This document shows, in pieces, positions 9,027 to 17,112 of a stretch of 53,294 nt of DNA. Numbering within the stretch: the stretch's first letter is position 1; each line of letters opens with the position of its first letter. The notes below the pieces were generated by a model, which was not told where the DNA came from, made no database searches, and saw only the letters and a list, made by a program, of their open reading frames with translations. The stretch is from the NCBI GenBank assembly GCA_021775835.1, contig JAJFHC010000136.1, positions 1 to 53,294 of the forward strand, read 5' to 3'. The position numbers and the translations under genes are program-made. The stretch comes from Hyphomicrobiales bacterium (GTDB taxonomy: Bacteria; Pseudomonadota; Alphaproteobacteria; Rhizobiales; JAJFHC01).

Positions 9027-9575
9027 TCAGCCGGCAAAACCACCGTCTTCCAGGAACCGGATCTCCTCTTCCGTCGACACCCGTCCAAGAACCGCATTGC
9101 GATGCGGGAAACGGCCAAACCGGCGGATGATGTCTTCGTGTTCGATGGCAGCCTCGATATTGCCTTCGAGTTCGGAACGCTTGCAAAGCTCCGTGCAACG
9201 TTCCTGTGTCTTGAGGTTTTCGGTATGCATCAGCGGCAGGTAAAACCATTGCCGTGCCTGCGCCGGCAATTCCATGTCCCATCCCCGGTCAATGGCTGAC
9301 AGAGCCGTCTCCAGTGATTGCGCATCGTGTGAAAAAGCCCTGGGGTCATTGCGGAAGACATTGCGGGAGAACTGGTCGAGGACAATCACCAGGGCAAGCG
9401 TCCCATCAGGTCCATCGCGCCAGGTCTCCAGCTTGCCGTTGCGGGCAGCGCTTAGCGTCTCGCCGAACCGTTTCTTGATCTCGGTATCGAACTCTTCATC
9501 CTTGGTCCACCATTTCCGAGGGCCGGCGGCGAACCAGAAGTCGAGCACGTCGCGCGGGCGAACATCTGATGACAT
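9027..9575 (-). CDS. DUF924 family protein
   Basis: A 182-residue cytoplasmic protein matching the DUF924 family: PRDVLDFWFAAGPRKWWTKDEEFDTEI at the N-terminus, LALVIVLDQFSRNVFRND in the middle, WFYLPLMHTENLKTQE and GRFPHRNAVLGRVSTEEEIRFL near the end. The length is usual for the family, an all-helical protein with TPR-like folding and no established biochemical role. It stands alone downstream of moeA on the same strand, 31 bases after the moeA stop, so read-through from the molybdenum cofactor operon is possible. Confidence 0.88.
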   Translation of the reverse strand: MSSDVRPRDVLDFWFAAGPRKWWTKDEEFDTEIKKRFGETLSAARNGKLETWRDGPDGTLALVIVLDQFSRNVFRNDPRAFSHDAQSLETALSAIDRGWDMELPAQARQWFYLPLMHTENLKTQERCTELCKRSELEGNIEAAIEHEDIIRRFGRFPHRNAVLGRVSTEEEIRFLEDGGFAG

Positions 9576-9606
9576 GAAGTGGTATCCTCCAGAATTCAGG
9601 GAAAGG

Positions 9607-10899
9607 TCAGCGCGGGTTCAGCCCGAACTCGCTGAACGGTATATAGGCAACATCATCGCCCATGGCGACACTCGATACATCTTCCGGCAATTCGATCAGA
9701 CCACTCGCCCGTGTCAGCGAAGAGATCAGCCCAGACCCATCGCGGTCGAACTTCTTGACGACCGGCCCTTGGCTGTCTCGGTCGTCGATCCAACCACGCA
9801 AAAACTCCCGCCGGTCGGTCTTCTTGCGCGCAATTTCAAAGCCGGCCTTCATGGCAAACCGTTGGGGTGACGCAACGACTGAACCTTGCAGACGAGAGAG
9901 CATGGGCCTGGCATAGAGCAGAAAGCACACCATCACGGCCACGGGGTTTCCAGGCAGGCCGAGAAATACCGTGTCGCCGATCTGGCCGAAGGCAAGCGGA
10001 CGACCCGGTTTCACGGCAAGTTGCCACGCGTGCAGCTTGCCGATCCGGTTGACCAGTTCGACCACGTGATCTTCTTCGCCCCGGCTGGCGCCACCGGACG
10101 TCATCACCACATCATGGCGCGCCGCGGCATCCTCTAGCGCACTTCGGACGGTGTCGGCATCGTCGGCCAAAATGCCGTAGTCGGTGACGACTGCCCCAGT
10201 GGACGACAGCAGCGACGACAGCAGGTAGTGGTTCGCGTCATAGACCTGACCTTCGGCGAACGGAGTTCCGGGCCTGATAATTTCATCGCCGGTTGAGATC
10301 AGGGCCACGCGCAACGGTTTGTAACATTTCAACCGGCCGGCGCCCGAAGACGCTGCTGCGGCAAGATCCTGGGGACGAAGGACAAGGCCGGGGTCCAGCA
10401 TGGTGTCGCCCACGGCCACATCCTCGCCCGCCCGGCGCCGGTTGATGCCGGCACGAACACCGGCAGGAATACAGACCCGGTCGCTACCACCCTCGGCCGA
10501 CAGGACAATGTCTTCCTGCATGACCACGGTGTCCGCACCTTCGGGCATGACGGCACCGGTGAAAATTCGGGCAGCCCCCCCCGGTCTGAGCGCCAGTGGC
10601 GACGGGTGGCCGGCTGGAATACGCAAGGTGACCGGCAAGACCGTCTCTCCGTCAGCCGCAAGGTCTTCCGCCCGCAGGGCGTAGCCGTCTACCGCTGCGT
10701 TATCAAAAGCTGGAATGTTGCGCGGGGCGACAACCGCCTCGCACAGCACTCTTTCATGAGCCTGATCGAGGGTAACCCATTCCTCTCCCGCAACCACACT
10801 CACCCTTTCCTTCAACAGGGCAAGGGCATCGTCGTGGCGCATGCGGTCCTTGTCGTGGAGAAAACAGTCATCCAGCAATCGGCGGGCAGGTTGGCTCAT
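9607..10899 (-). CDS. moeA: Molybdopterin molybdotransferase MoeA
   Basis: A 430-residue enzyme that inserts molybdate into adenylylated molybdopterin, the last step of Mo cofactor formation. It has the MoeA layout: N-terminal DDALALLKERV, domain with PAFDNAAVDGYALRAEDL, IFTGAVMPEGADTVVMQED, the MoCF-binding segment ALISTGDEI...YDANHYLLSSLL, and FLGLPGNPVAVMVCF. Its ATG overlaps the mobB stop as ATGA. The operon order fdhD-mobA-mobB-moeA, next to formate dehydrogenase genes, points to cofactor supply for that enzyme. The length fits the family (~400-430). Confidence 0.96.
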   Translation of the reverse strand: MSQPARRLLDDCFLHDKDRMRHDDALALLKERVSVVAGEEWVTLDQAHERVLCEAVVAPRNIPAFDNAAVDGYALRAEDLAADGETVLPVTLRIPAGHPSPLALRPGGAARIFTGAVMPEGADTVVMQEDIVLSAEGGSDRVCIPAGVRAGINRRRAGEDVAVGDTMLDPGLVLRPQDLAAAASSGAGRLKCYKPLRVALISTGDEIIRPGTPFAEGQVYDANHYLLSSLLSSTGAVVTDYGILADDADTVRSALEDAAARHDVVMTSGGASRGEEDHVVELVNRIGKLHAWQLAVKPGRPLAFGQIGDTVFLGLPGNPVAVMVCFLLYARPMLSRLQGSVVASPQRFAMKAGFEIARKKTDRREFLRGWIDDRDSQGPVVKKFDRDGSGLISSLTRASGLIELPEDVSSVAMGDDVAYIPFSEFGLNPR

Positions 10900-11408
10900 T
10901 GACCCGGTTCCGGTTTTAGATATTCGACGATGAAGTCTGCTATCGACACGATGTTGTTGAGATCCAGCACCGGCACGGTTTGGCCCGCGATGGCCGTGTC
11001 GCTGGCGATGGCGACAATCGAGGAATCGTTCTCCGCAATGCCCGGATGTTCTACCCCTTTGCGGCGCACCTCGATCTTGGCATGCCGTTCATCCTTGTAT
11101 CCTTCGATCAGGATCAGGTCGCAGGGTGACAGTTTCTCCAGGACCGAAGCCAGTGTCGGTTCGCTCTTCTCACCCAGTTCGTGAACGATCGCCCACCTTG
11201 ACCGGGAAACGACGGCCACTTCCTGGGCGCCCGCCTGGCGGTGACGGTAGCTGTCGCGCCCTTTGTGATCGATCTCGAATATTTCATGAGCGTGCTTGAC
11301 CGTCGACACGACCAGCCCGCGGGACGAAAGGACTTCCACCAGGCCCGCGGTGAGTGTCGTCTTGCCCACGTCCTTGTAACCCGTAATGCCGAAAATCGGT
11401 GTCTTCAT
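10896..11408 (-). CDS. mobB: Molybdopterin-guanine dinucleotide biosynthesis protein MobB
   Basis: A 170-residue P-loop GTPase that assists MobA in forming the bis-MGD cofactor. Walker A is GYKDVGKTT (about residues 10-18), and the family motif LILIEGYKDERHAKIEVRR is present. The ATG overlaps the mobA stop as TGATG and its own stop overlaps moeA as ATGA, so the three genes are translationally linked. Confidence 0.95.
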   Translation of the reverse strand: MKTPIFGITGYKDVGKTTLTAGLVEVLSSRGLVVSTVKHAHEIFEIDHKGRDSYRHRQAGAQEVAVVSRSRWAIVHELGEKSEPTLASVLEKLSPCDLILIEGYKDERHAKIEVRRKGVEHPGIAENDSSIVAIASDTAIAGQTVPVLDLNNIVSIADFIVEYLKPEPGQ

Positions 11409-12028
11409 CAGGTGTTAGCCTGCAACTGACGTTCCGCAATCTCAAGATCTTCTGGCCGGTTGACGTTGAAGAACGGATCGAACGGTTCAGCGGAAAACGG
11501 GGCGACCGCAAGACGGTAGCGTGCCGTCCAGACGTCGACCTTGCGAATCTCCTCGTCGATCAGTGCCGTTCGCAATTCACCGGCAAGATGCACGGGCCAC
11601 AGACCGAACACCGGATGGTTGCGGCCGTCGGACTGCGCGCAAGCCATATCTGCCCCCTCTTCGGTGTGCTTGAGAAACGCCGCCATGAGATTGCGGGGAA
11701 AGAACGGCGTGTCCGTCGCCACGGTCATCACCCAGGGGTTCCCGGGGCAATTGTCGTGCGCCCATTCCATGCCCGTGAGCACACCGGCCAGGGGTCCCGC
11801 AAAACCGTCGATCGTATCGGCGGCAACCGGCAGGTCAAATCGGTTGAACCGTTCGGAATCGCCATTGGCATTAATCACCATGTCCGGCGTTTGCGATCTT
11901 GTCCGCTCGATCACCAGATCGAGCAACGTGCGACCGCCTATCTCCAGAAGGCATTTGTCGCCACCGCCCATGCGTCGCGCCATGCCGCCTGCCAGCAAGA
12001 CGGCCGTCACACCAGCCAGTGCGGTCAT
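11408..12028 (-). CDS. mobA: Molybdenum cofactor guanylyltransferase MobA
   Basis: A 206-residue nucleotidyltransferase that joins GMP from GTP to molybdopterin. The signature VLLAGGMARRMGGGDKCLLEIGG sits at residues 9-31 and the metal site DTPFF (VATDTPFFPRN) follows near residue 100. The start is the ATG at 12028, with GAGGG 7 bases upstream; an upstream extension would overlap fdhD and has no family similarity. It lies 10 bases after the fdhD stop and is the second gene of the cofactor operon. Confidence 0.95.
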   Translation of the reverse strand: MTALAGVTAVLLAGGMARRMGGGDKCLLEIGGRTLLDLVIERTRSQTPDMVINANGDSERFNRFDLPVAADTIDGFAGPLAGVLTGMEWAHDNCPGNPWVMTVATDTPFFPRNLMAAFLKHTEEGADMACAQSDGRNHPVFGLWPVHLAGELRTALIDEEIRKVDVWTARYRLAVAPFSAEPFDPFFNVNRPEDLEIAERQLQANT

Positions 12029-12038
12029 GATGTTGCCC

Positions 12039-12920
12039 TCATACCGAATCCATTTCCGTCGCTTTGCGCCGATGCTTGCGGTCTTCTTCTGCAACCTGCG
12101 ACATGTCCGCGTCGAACTCGATGCGCTCGTCACCCGCCAGCACGACAAACCGCTTTCCCCGTGCCCGCCCGATCAGGGTGAGTCCGGCGTCACGGGCGAG
12201 GTCCACGCCCCAGGCGGTAAAGCCTGATCGGGAAATGAGGATGGGAATCTGCATCTGCACGCACTTGATGATCATTTCGGAAGTCAGTCGCCCGGTCGTA
12301 TAGAAAATCTTGTCGTGTGGCGACATCTTTTCCAGAAACATGTAACCGGCAATCTTGTCCACCGCATTGTGCCGGCCCACGTCTTCCATGTAGACCAGCG
12401 GCCGGTCCTCATGGCACAGGACACAACCGTGGATGGCGCCCGCCTTGAGATAAAGACTGGGGGCGGTGTTGATCTTCTTCATGAGTGCATAAAGCCAGGA
12501 TGTCTTGAGACGGGCGTCGCGGTTGAGACTGATCGACGCGAAACTCTCCATGACGTCACCGAACACGGTCCCCTGCGCGCATCCCGACGTCCGGGTCTTT
12601 TTCTTCAGCTTCTCCTCGTAGTTGGTTTCCCGCTCGGTGCGAACGACCACTAGTTCAAGGTCTTCATCATAATCGATGCCGGTGACGGTGTCGTCAGCCC
12701 GCAACATGTTCTGGTTCAGGAGATACCCGACGGCCATCATTTCGGGATGATCGCCGATCGTCATCATGGTGACGATTTCCTGACCGTTCAGGAACAGGGT
12801 GAGCGGCCGTTCGTGCACCACATTGATTTCAACCGGCGTGCCATCCTGATCGACGCCCGACACCGGTCGGCTCAGCCGCGGATCGTCGGGGTCTGGAACT
12901 ATTAGAAACTCGTCGGGCAT
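12039..12920 (-). CDS. fdhD: Formate dehydrogenase sulfurtransferase FdhD
   Basis: A 293-residue protein of the FdhD family, which carries sulfur from a cysteine desulfurase to the bis-MGD cofactor and so activates formate dehydrogenase. Family segments are NVVHERPLTLFLNGQEI, IGDHPEMMAVGYLLNQ, the loop TSGCAQGTVFGD, AGAIHGCVLCHEDRPLVYMEDVGRHNAVDKIAG and TGRLTSEMIIKCVQMQIPILISRS. The mobile loop has one Cys (about residue 114) instead of the CxxC of E. coli FdhD; the single-Cys form is enough for a persulfide carrier. It heads the fdhD-mobA-mobB-moeA operon. tusA, a possible upstream sulfur donor, lies 6 kb away beside the dehydrogenase. Confidence 0.95.
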   Translation of the reverse strand: MPDEFLIVPDPDDPRLSRPVSGVDQDGTPVEINVVHERPLTLFLNGQEIVTMMTIGDHPEMMAVGYLLNQNMLRADDTVTGIDYDEDLELVVVRTERETNYEEKLKKKTRTSGCAQGTVFGDVMESFASISLNRDARLKTSWLYALMKKINTAPSLYLKAGAIHGCVLCHEDRPLVYMEDVGRHNAVDKIAGYMFLEKMSPHDKIFYTTGRLTSEMIIKCVQMQIPILISRSGFTAWGVDLARDAGLTLIGRARGKRFVVLAGDERIEFDADMSQVAEEDRKHRRKATEMDSV

Positions 12921-13238
12921 GGCCGATCCTTAATCCAGGGAACTTGAAACGCATCATAGTTCAGCGCAACACGCCAAGAAATCCATAGAATGGAAAATCT
13001 GCGCCCGGACCGACATAGATCGGGCCGACATAGATCGGGCCGACACGCCCATCATGATAAATCAGTAAACAATCAACCGTTTAGGCGATCTGTTTTGTTG
13101 TCGGCAATTAACTTCGGAATTTGAACTTTGTTATATCAAATAACACTTAAAGATAGATAGTATTGGAATATATTATACTGATTTTCACACCTCCAATTTA
13201 AAGAATATCTTGAAACGCAATATTGTAGGACTGTTTGC
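12921..13238. other. AT-rich intergenic region between fdhD and the protease gene
   Basis: This 318-base gap separates divergent genes and must carry promoters for both fdhD (minus) and the protease (plus). From about 13055 to 13215 the base composition falls sharply to A+T, unlike the GC-rich surroundings. A 15-bp tandem repeat lies at 13010-13046. I found no clear FNR (TTGAT-N4-ATCAA), CRP or NarL-type palindrome and no coding frame with a ribosome site. Confidence 0.5.
13010..13046. repeat. 15-bp tandem repeat upstream of fdhD
   Basis: Two perfect copies of CCGACATAGATCGGG (13010-13024 and 13025-13039) are followed by a partial third copy, CCGACAC. Each unit is a near-palindrome (CCGA...TCGG), so the array could be a tandem operator or a slippage product. 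It lies about 90 bases upstream of the fdhD start. Confidence 0.85.
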
Positions 13239-13826
13239 ATGTTATGGGTGTTCGGATTGATGGGTGCAGTATTCATCATTATGGGATTGCGCGGGCAAAC
13301 CGGGGGCATTGCCGGGCCCTGGATAGGCGTCAGCGTCCTGGTCTATGCCTTTTCGCCCTTCTCGATTTCTCAATTGTCCACCAGCATCGGCATTCCCAGG
13401 ACCTGGTCAGATGTTTTTGCCGATACGTCGCCTGTGGAGGCGGAGCAGATTCCCTCATCGAGTTACCGGATTTCAGCCGACGATGACGGCCACTTCAGGG
13501 TCAACACCTGGATAAACGGAACCCAGATCCGGATGCTTGTCGATACCGGCGCCTCCACATTGGCGCTGAGCTACGAAGACGGTCAGAAGCTGGGGCTTGA
13601 TCCCGGCAAATCGAAAAATCTTGTTGCCATCAGCACGGCAAACGGTGTGGCCTATGGCGCACCTTATTATGTCGGACGTGTTGAAGTTGGGGAGATCGGC
13701 AGGACCGCTGTCGAAGCAATCGTCATGACACCGGATACTCTTGGCGAGAGCCTGCTCGGCATGTCGTTTCTGAAGACCCTGACACGGTATGAGATTCGCA
13801 AAGACGAAATGATTTTCGTTCAGTAG
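13239..13826 (+). CDS. Membrane-anchored retropepsin-like aspartic protease (TIGR02281-type)
   Basis: A 195-residue protein with two N-terminal membrane segments (MLWVFGLMGAVFIIMGL and GPWIGVSVLVYAFSPF) followed by a single clan AA aspartic protease domain outside the membrane. The catalytic signature is LVDTGASTLAL, with Asp at residue 102; the domain closes with LGESLLGMSFLKTLTRYEI. The layout matches the alphaproteobacterial TIGR02281 family; one domain per chain means it should act as a homodimer. An AGGA site lies about 10 bases before the ATG. The target is unknown. The gene converges with DUF1835, overlapping it by 7 bases. Confidence 0.9.
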   Translation: MLWVFGLMGAVFIIMGLRGQTGGIAGPWIGVSVLVYAFSPFSISQLSTSIGIPRTWSDVFADTSPVEAEQIPSSSYRISADDDGHFRVNTWINGTQIRMLVDTGASTLALSYEDGQKLGLDPGKSKNLVAISTANGVAYGAPYYVGRVEVGEIGRTAVEAIVMTPDTLGESLLGMSFLKTLTRYEIRKDEMIFVQ

Positions 13827-14263
13827 TGCCCGACGGATGTTACGCGGCCGGCCTCGTGGTCAATTCGCCAATTGTTTTCAGGGCGGAGCTTGCCAAAGTA
13901 GCCGTCGATTTCAACCAAAGAAATCGTATCAGGTGTATTCGTTTCGGATTCGAAATAATCGAGCACTTGCAACAATTGAAGCTGACCATAGAGGCCAGCC
14001 TCAAACCATAACACCACTTCTTCGTGATCTGTGGCAGCTCTCAGTTGTGCATCGCGGGACACAAAGGAATCAGTCGATTCAGAACCGCTTGCCCAACCGG
14101 ACTCAGCAACAAACTGCGACCTGACAGCCGACAACGCCTCCAGGGTAGACGTTCGCGGCACAGGCCCTTCGTGCAGGACATCGAGCCACGCAGTGCCCTC
14201 ACCTTCCACGCTGCCTGCCTGCAGCATTTCCAGGGCGACATCACCATCCGTGATATGAAACAC
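13820..14263 (-). CDS. Short DUF1835-domain protein
   Basis: A 147-residue soluble protein that begins with the DUF1835 signature (FHITDGDVALEMLQAG, then WLDVLHEGPVPRTSTLEAL, VRSQFVAESGW) and contains EEVVLWFEAGLYGQLQLLQVLDYF. Most DUF1835 proteins are roughly twice as long, with a C-terminal DUF3658-like region; here only the N-terminal domain remains, ending in WRIDHEAGRVTSVGHY. It may be a natural short form or a truncated gene. It lies 14 bases after the fdsA stop on the same strand and could be read from the fds transcript. The role is unknown. Confidence 0.75.
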   Translation of the reverse strand: MFHITDGDVALEMLQAGSVEGEGTAWLDVLHEGPVPRTSTLEALSAVRSQFVAESGWASGSESTDSFVSRDAQLRAATDHEEVVLWFEAGLYGQLQLLQVLDYFESETNTPDTISLVEIDGYFGKLRPENNWRIDHEAGRVTSVGHY

Positions 14264-14277
14264 GAGGTGTCTTTATC

Positions 14278-17046
14278 CTATTCGGCAGCTTCCGTCTGAA
14301 CATGGGTCATGACCCGGGCGGCGCAGAATTTAAATTCTGGAATTTTGCCGAAGGGATCAAGTGCCGGATTGGTCAACAGATTGGCCGCTGCCTCCACATA
14401 GGCAAACGGAACGAAAATCACTCCGTCGGGAATGGCGCCATCGGCGCGGGAGTTGAGCACGATGGCCCCGCGCCTGGTTTCAATCCGCACCGGATCACCG
14501 GCGTTGATGCCCAGATCACGGATTGTTGCCGGTGACAGGGAAGCCACGGCTTCCGGTTCGATTGCATCCAGTTGGCTTGCCCGCCGTGTCATGGCGCCGG
14601 TGTGCCAATGTTCAAGCTGGCGGCCGGTCGTCAGGATCATCGGATAGTCATGATCGGGCCGCTCGTCGGGCGGAATAATTGCCGCGGGGACAAATTTGCC
14701 AAGACCGCTTTCGGTCGGGAAACCGTCACCGAAGACAATGTCCTCGCCGGGCCTGTCATCGGAATGACAGGGGTAGGTCACCGAGTTTTCGCGGGCCAAC
14801 CGGTCCCAGGTAATGTTATCGAGCGACGGCATCGCCTGCTTCATTTCCGCAAAGACATCTCTGGGGTGGTCATAGTTCCAGTCGAGACCCATCCGGCGGG
14901 CAAGCTCCTGAACGACCCACCAGTCCGGCATCGCTTCGCCGGGCGCATCGACGGCCTTGCGGCCCATCTGGACCTGGCGGTTGGTGTTAGACACTGTCCC
15001 GTCCTTTTCAGGCCAGGCGGTGGCCGGCAGAACGACATCCGCGAACATCGCCGTCTCTGTCAGGAAGATATCCTGCACCACCAGATGATCGAGCATCGCC
15101 AGGGCTTCGCGGGCGTGACCGACATCCGGATCCGACATTGCCGGGTTTTCGCCAAGTACATACATGCCCTTGATCGTACCGGCGTGGGTCGCGTCCATGA
15201 TCTCCACCACCGTCAACCCAGGGTTGGGATCAAGGTCTATCTTCCACAAGTTCTCGAGCTTGGTCCGGCTGTCGTCGTTTCCGGTCTTCTTGTAGTCCGG
15301 GAAAAACATAGGGATAAGCCCTGCATCCGAGGCACCCTGTACATTGTTTTGGCCCCGTAATGGATGCAGGCCAGTGCCCTTGCGGCCGACCTGGCCGGCC
15401 ATCAGGGCCAGCGAAATCAGGCAGCGGGAATTGTCCGTGCCGTGCACATGCTGGCTGACGCCCATGCCCCAGAAGATGATCGCGGCATTGGCCTTGGCGT
15501 AGGTCCGGGCTACCGTCCGCAGCACATCGGCTTCGACACCACAGATTTCGCTCATGGCTTCCGGTGTGTATTGCCCCAGATGATCTTTGAGTTTTTCGAA
15601 ACCTTCCGTGTGGGCCTGCACATACTGGCGGTCGTAGAGCTCCTCCTCGACAATCACGTTCATGATCGCGTTCAGCATCGAGACGTCGCCACCCGGCTTG
15701 AACTGAAGCATGTGTGTCGCGTGACGCTTGAGCGCCTGGCCACGCGGGTCCATGACAATCAGCTGAGCGCCACGCTTGGCTGCCTGTTTGAAATAGGTTG
15801 CCGCCACAGGGTGATTTTCAGTCGGGTTGGCGCCGATGACGATGATGACGTCGGAGTCGCGGACTGCGGTGAACGGTGCTGTCACTGCGCCCGATCCGAT
15901 GGTTTCCATCAGAGCGGACACCGAAGAGGCGTGGCAAAGCCGGGTGCAGTGATCCACGTTGTTGCAACCGAAGCCGGTACGCACCAGCTTCTGGAACAGA
16001 TAGGCCTCCTCGTTGGAGCATTTGGCCGAACCGAAGCCGGCCAGAGACTGCTTGCCCAAACCGTCACGCAGTGTTTTGAGACCCGTCGCCGCACGGTCCA
16101 GCGCCTCTTCCCATGTCGCCTCGCGAAAATGGGTCAGCGGGTTGGCGGGATCCATGTCTGGGAAATTCGACTTCGGTGCATCGTCTCGCCGGATCAGCGG
16201 TTTCGTCAAACGCTCCCGGTTGTCGATGTAGTCGAACCCGAACCGGCCCTTGACACACAACCGGTTTTCGTTGGCCGGTCCTCCGGCACCTTCCACGTAG
16301 GCAATCTTGTTGTCCCGGATCTTGTAGCTGATCTGGCACCCGACGCCGCAATAAGGGCAGATACTGTCGACGTCGCGGTCGAATTCGCGGCTGCCGACAC
16401 CGGCCTCGTTGACGATGGAACCGGGCATCAGGGCACCGGTCGGACAGGCTTGCACACATTCACCGCAAGCCACACAGGTGCTCTGACCCATGGGATCATC
16501 AAAATCGAACACGATCTTGGAATTGCTGCCGCGCCCGGCCATGCCGATCACGTCGTTGACCTGCACTTCCCGGCAGGCCCTGACACACAGGTTGCAGTGA
16601 ATGCAGGCATCGAGATTGACCCGCATGGCGGCATGCGAACTGTCAGGCTCGGGTGCTGCGCGCGCAGGAAACCGGCTCGTGGTTGTGTCCTGAGCATCGG
16701 CCCAGGTCCACAGCCCGCTGACCTGATCGTGTGCCTCTTCCTTGACCGGCTGGTCGGCCACGAGCATTTCCATGACCATGCGCCGCGCGGTCTTCGAACG
16801 GTCGTTCTGGCTGTTCACGACCATGCCGTCGCGCGGCGTCCGGATGCAGGACGCGGCAAGCACGCGCTCGCCTTCGATTTCTACCATGCACGCGCGGCAG
16901 TTGCCGTCCGCGCGGTAGCCCGGTTCGTCGCGATAGCACAAATGTGGAATATCCGTACCGACGCGCTTTGCAACCTGCCAGATCGTTTCATCGGACCCGG
17001 CTTCGACCTCACGGTCGTCGAGGGTAAACTTGATTTTGTCGCTCAT
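14278..17046 (-). CDS. fdsA: NAD-dependent formate dehydrogenase, alpha (molybdenum) subunit
   Basis: A 922-residue catalytic subunit that oxidises formate to CO2 at a bis-MGD molybdenum centre. In order: a 2Fe-2S ferredoxin domain (Cys 37, 50, 53, 67), two 4Fe-4S motifs (CIHCNLCVRAC, 148-158; CVACGECVQAC, 191-201), the Mo-domain 4Fe-4S site (CPYCGVGC from 230, plus Cys 264), and the active-site DHCTRLCHASSV with Cys 371 in place of selenocysteine, followed by His 372. The C-terminal cofactor cap contains TTGRQLEHWHTGAMTRR. It is cytoplasmic, with no Tat signal. The gene follows the fused fdsG-fdsB gene by 66 bases; together they make a soluble NAD+-reducing enzyme. Confidence 0.95.
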   Translation of the reverse strand: MSDKIKFTLDDREVEAGSDETIWQVAKRVGTDIPHLCYRDEPGYRADGNCRACMVEIEGERVLAASCIRTPRDGMVVNSQNDRSKTARRMVMEMLVADQPVKEEAHDQVSGLWTWADAQDTTTSRFPARAAPEPDSSHAAMRVNLDACIHCNLCVRACREVQVNDVIGMAGRGSNSKIVFDFDDPMGQSTCVACGECVQACPTGALMPGSIVNEAGVGSREFDRDVDSICPYCGVGCQISYKIRDNKIAYVEGAGGPANENRLCVKGRFGFDYIDNRERLTKPLIRRDDAPKSNFPDMDPANPLTHFREATWEEALDRAATGLKTLRDGLGKQSLAGFGSAKCSNEEAYLFQKLVRTGFGCNNVDHCTRLCHASSVSALMETIGSGAVTAPFTAVRDSDVIIVIGANPTENHPVAATYFKQAAKRGAQLIVMDPRGQALKRHATHMLQFKPGGDVSMLNAIMNVIVEEELYDRQYVQAHTEGFEKLKDHLGQYTPEAMSEICGVEADVLRTVARTYAKANAAIIFWGMGVSQHVHGTDNSRCLISLALMAGQVGRKGTGLHPLRGQNNVQGASDAGLIPMFFPDYKKTGNDDSRTKLENLWKIDLDPNPGLTVVEIMDATHAGTIKGMYVLGENPAMSDPDVGHAREALAMLDHLVVQDIFLTETAMFADVVLPATAWPEKDGTVSNTNRQVQMGRKAVDAPGEAMPDWWVVQELARRMGLDWNYDHPRDVFAEMKQAMPSLDNITWDRLARENSVTYPCHSDDRPGEDIVFGDGFPTESGLGKFVPAAIIPPDERPDHDYPMILTTGRQLEHWHTGAMTRRASQLDAIEPEAVASLSPATIRDLGINAGDPVRIETRRGAIVLNSRADGAIPDGVIFVPFAYVEAAANLLTNPALDPFGKIPEFKFCAARVMTHVQTEAAE

Positions 17047-17112
17047 GGTGACGCAAGGCTCCGTCAGATCTCTTGGATTAAAACGCGGTAAAAGACGTTT
17101 GGAAGATACAGC

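Noticed and set aside
15364..17091. 575-codon plus-strand frame opposite fdsA
   Set aside because: It is antisense to an Fe-S/molybdenum subunit with all ligands in place, and has no domain or ribosome site.
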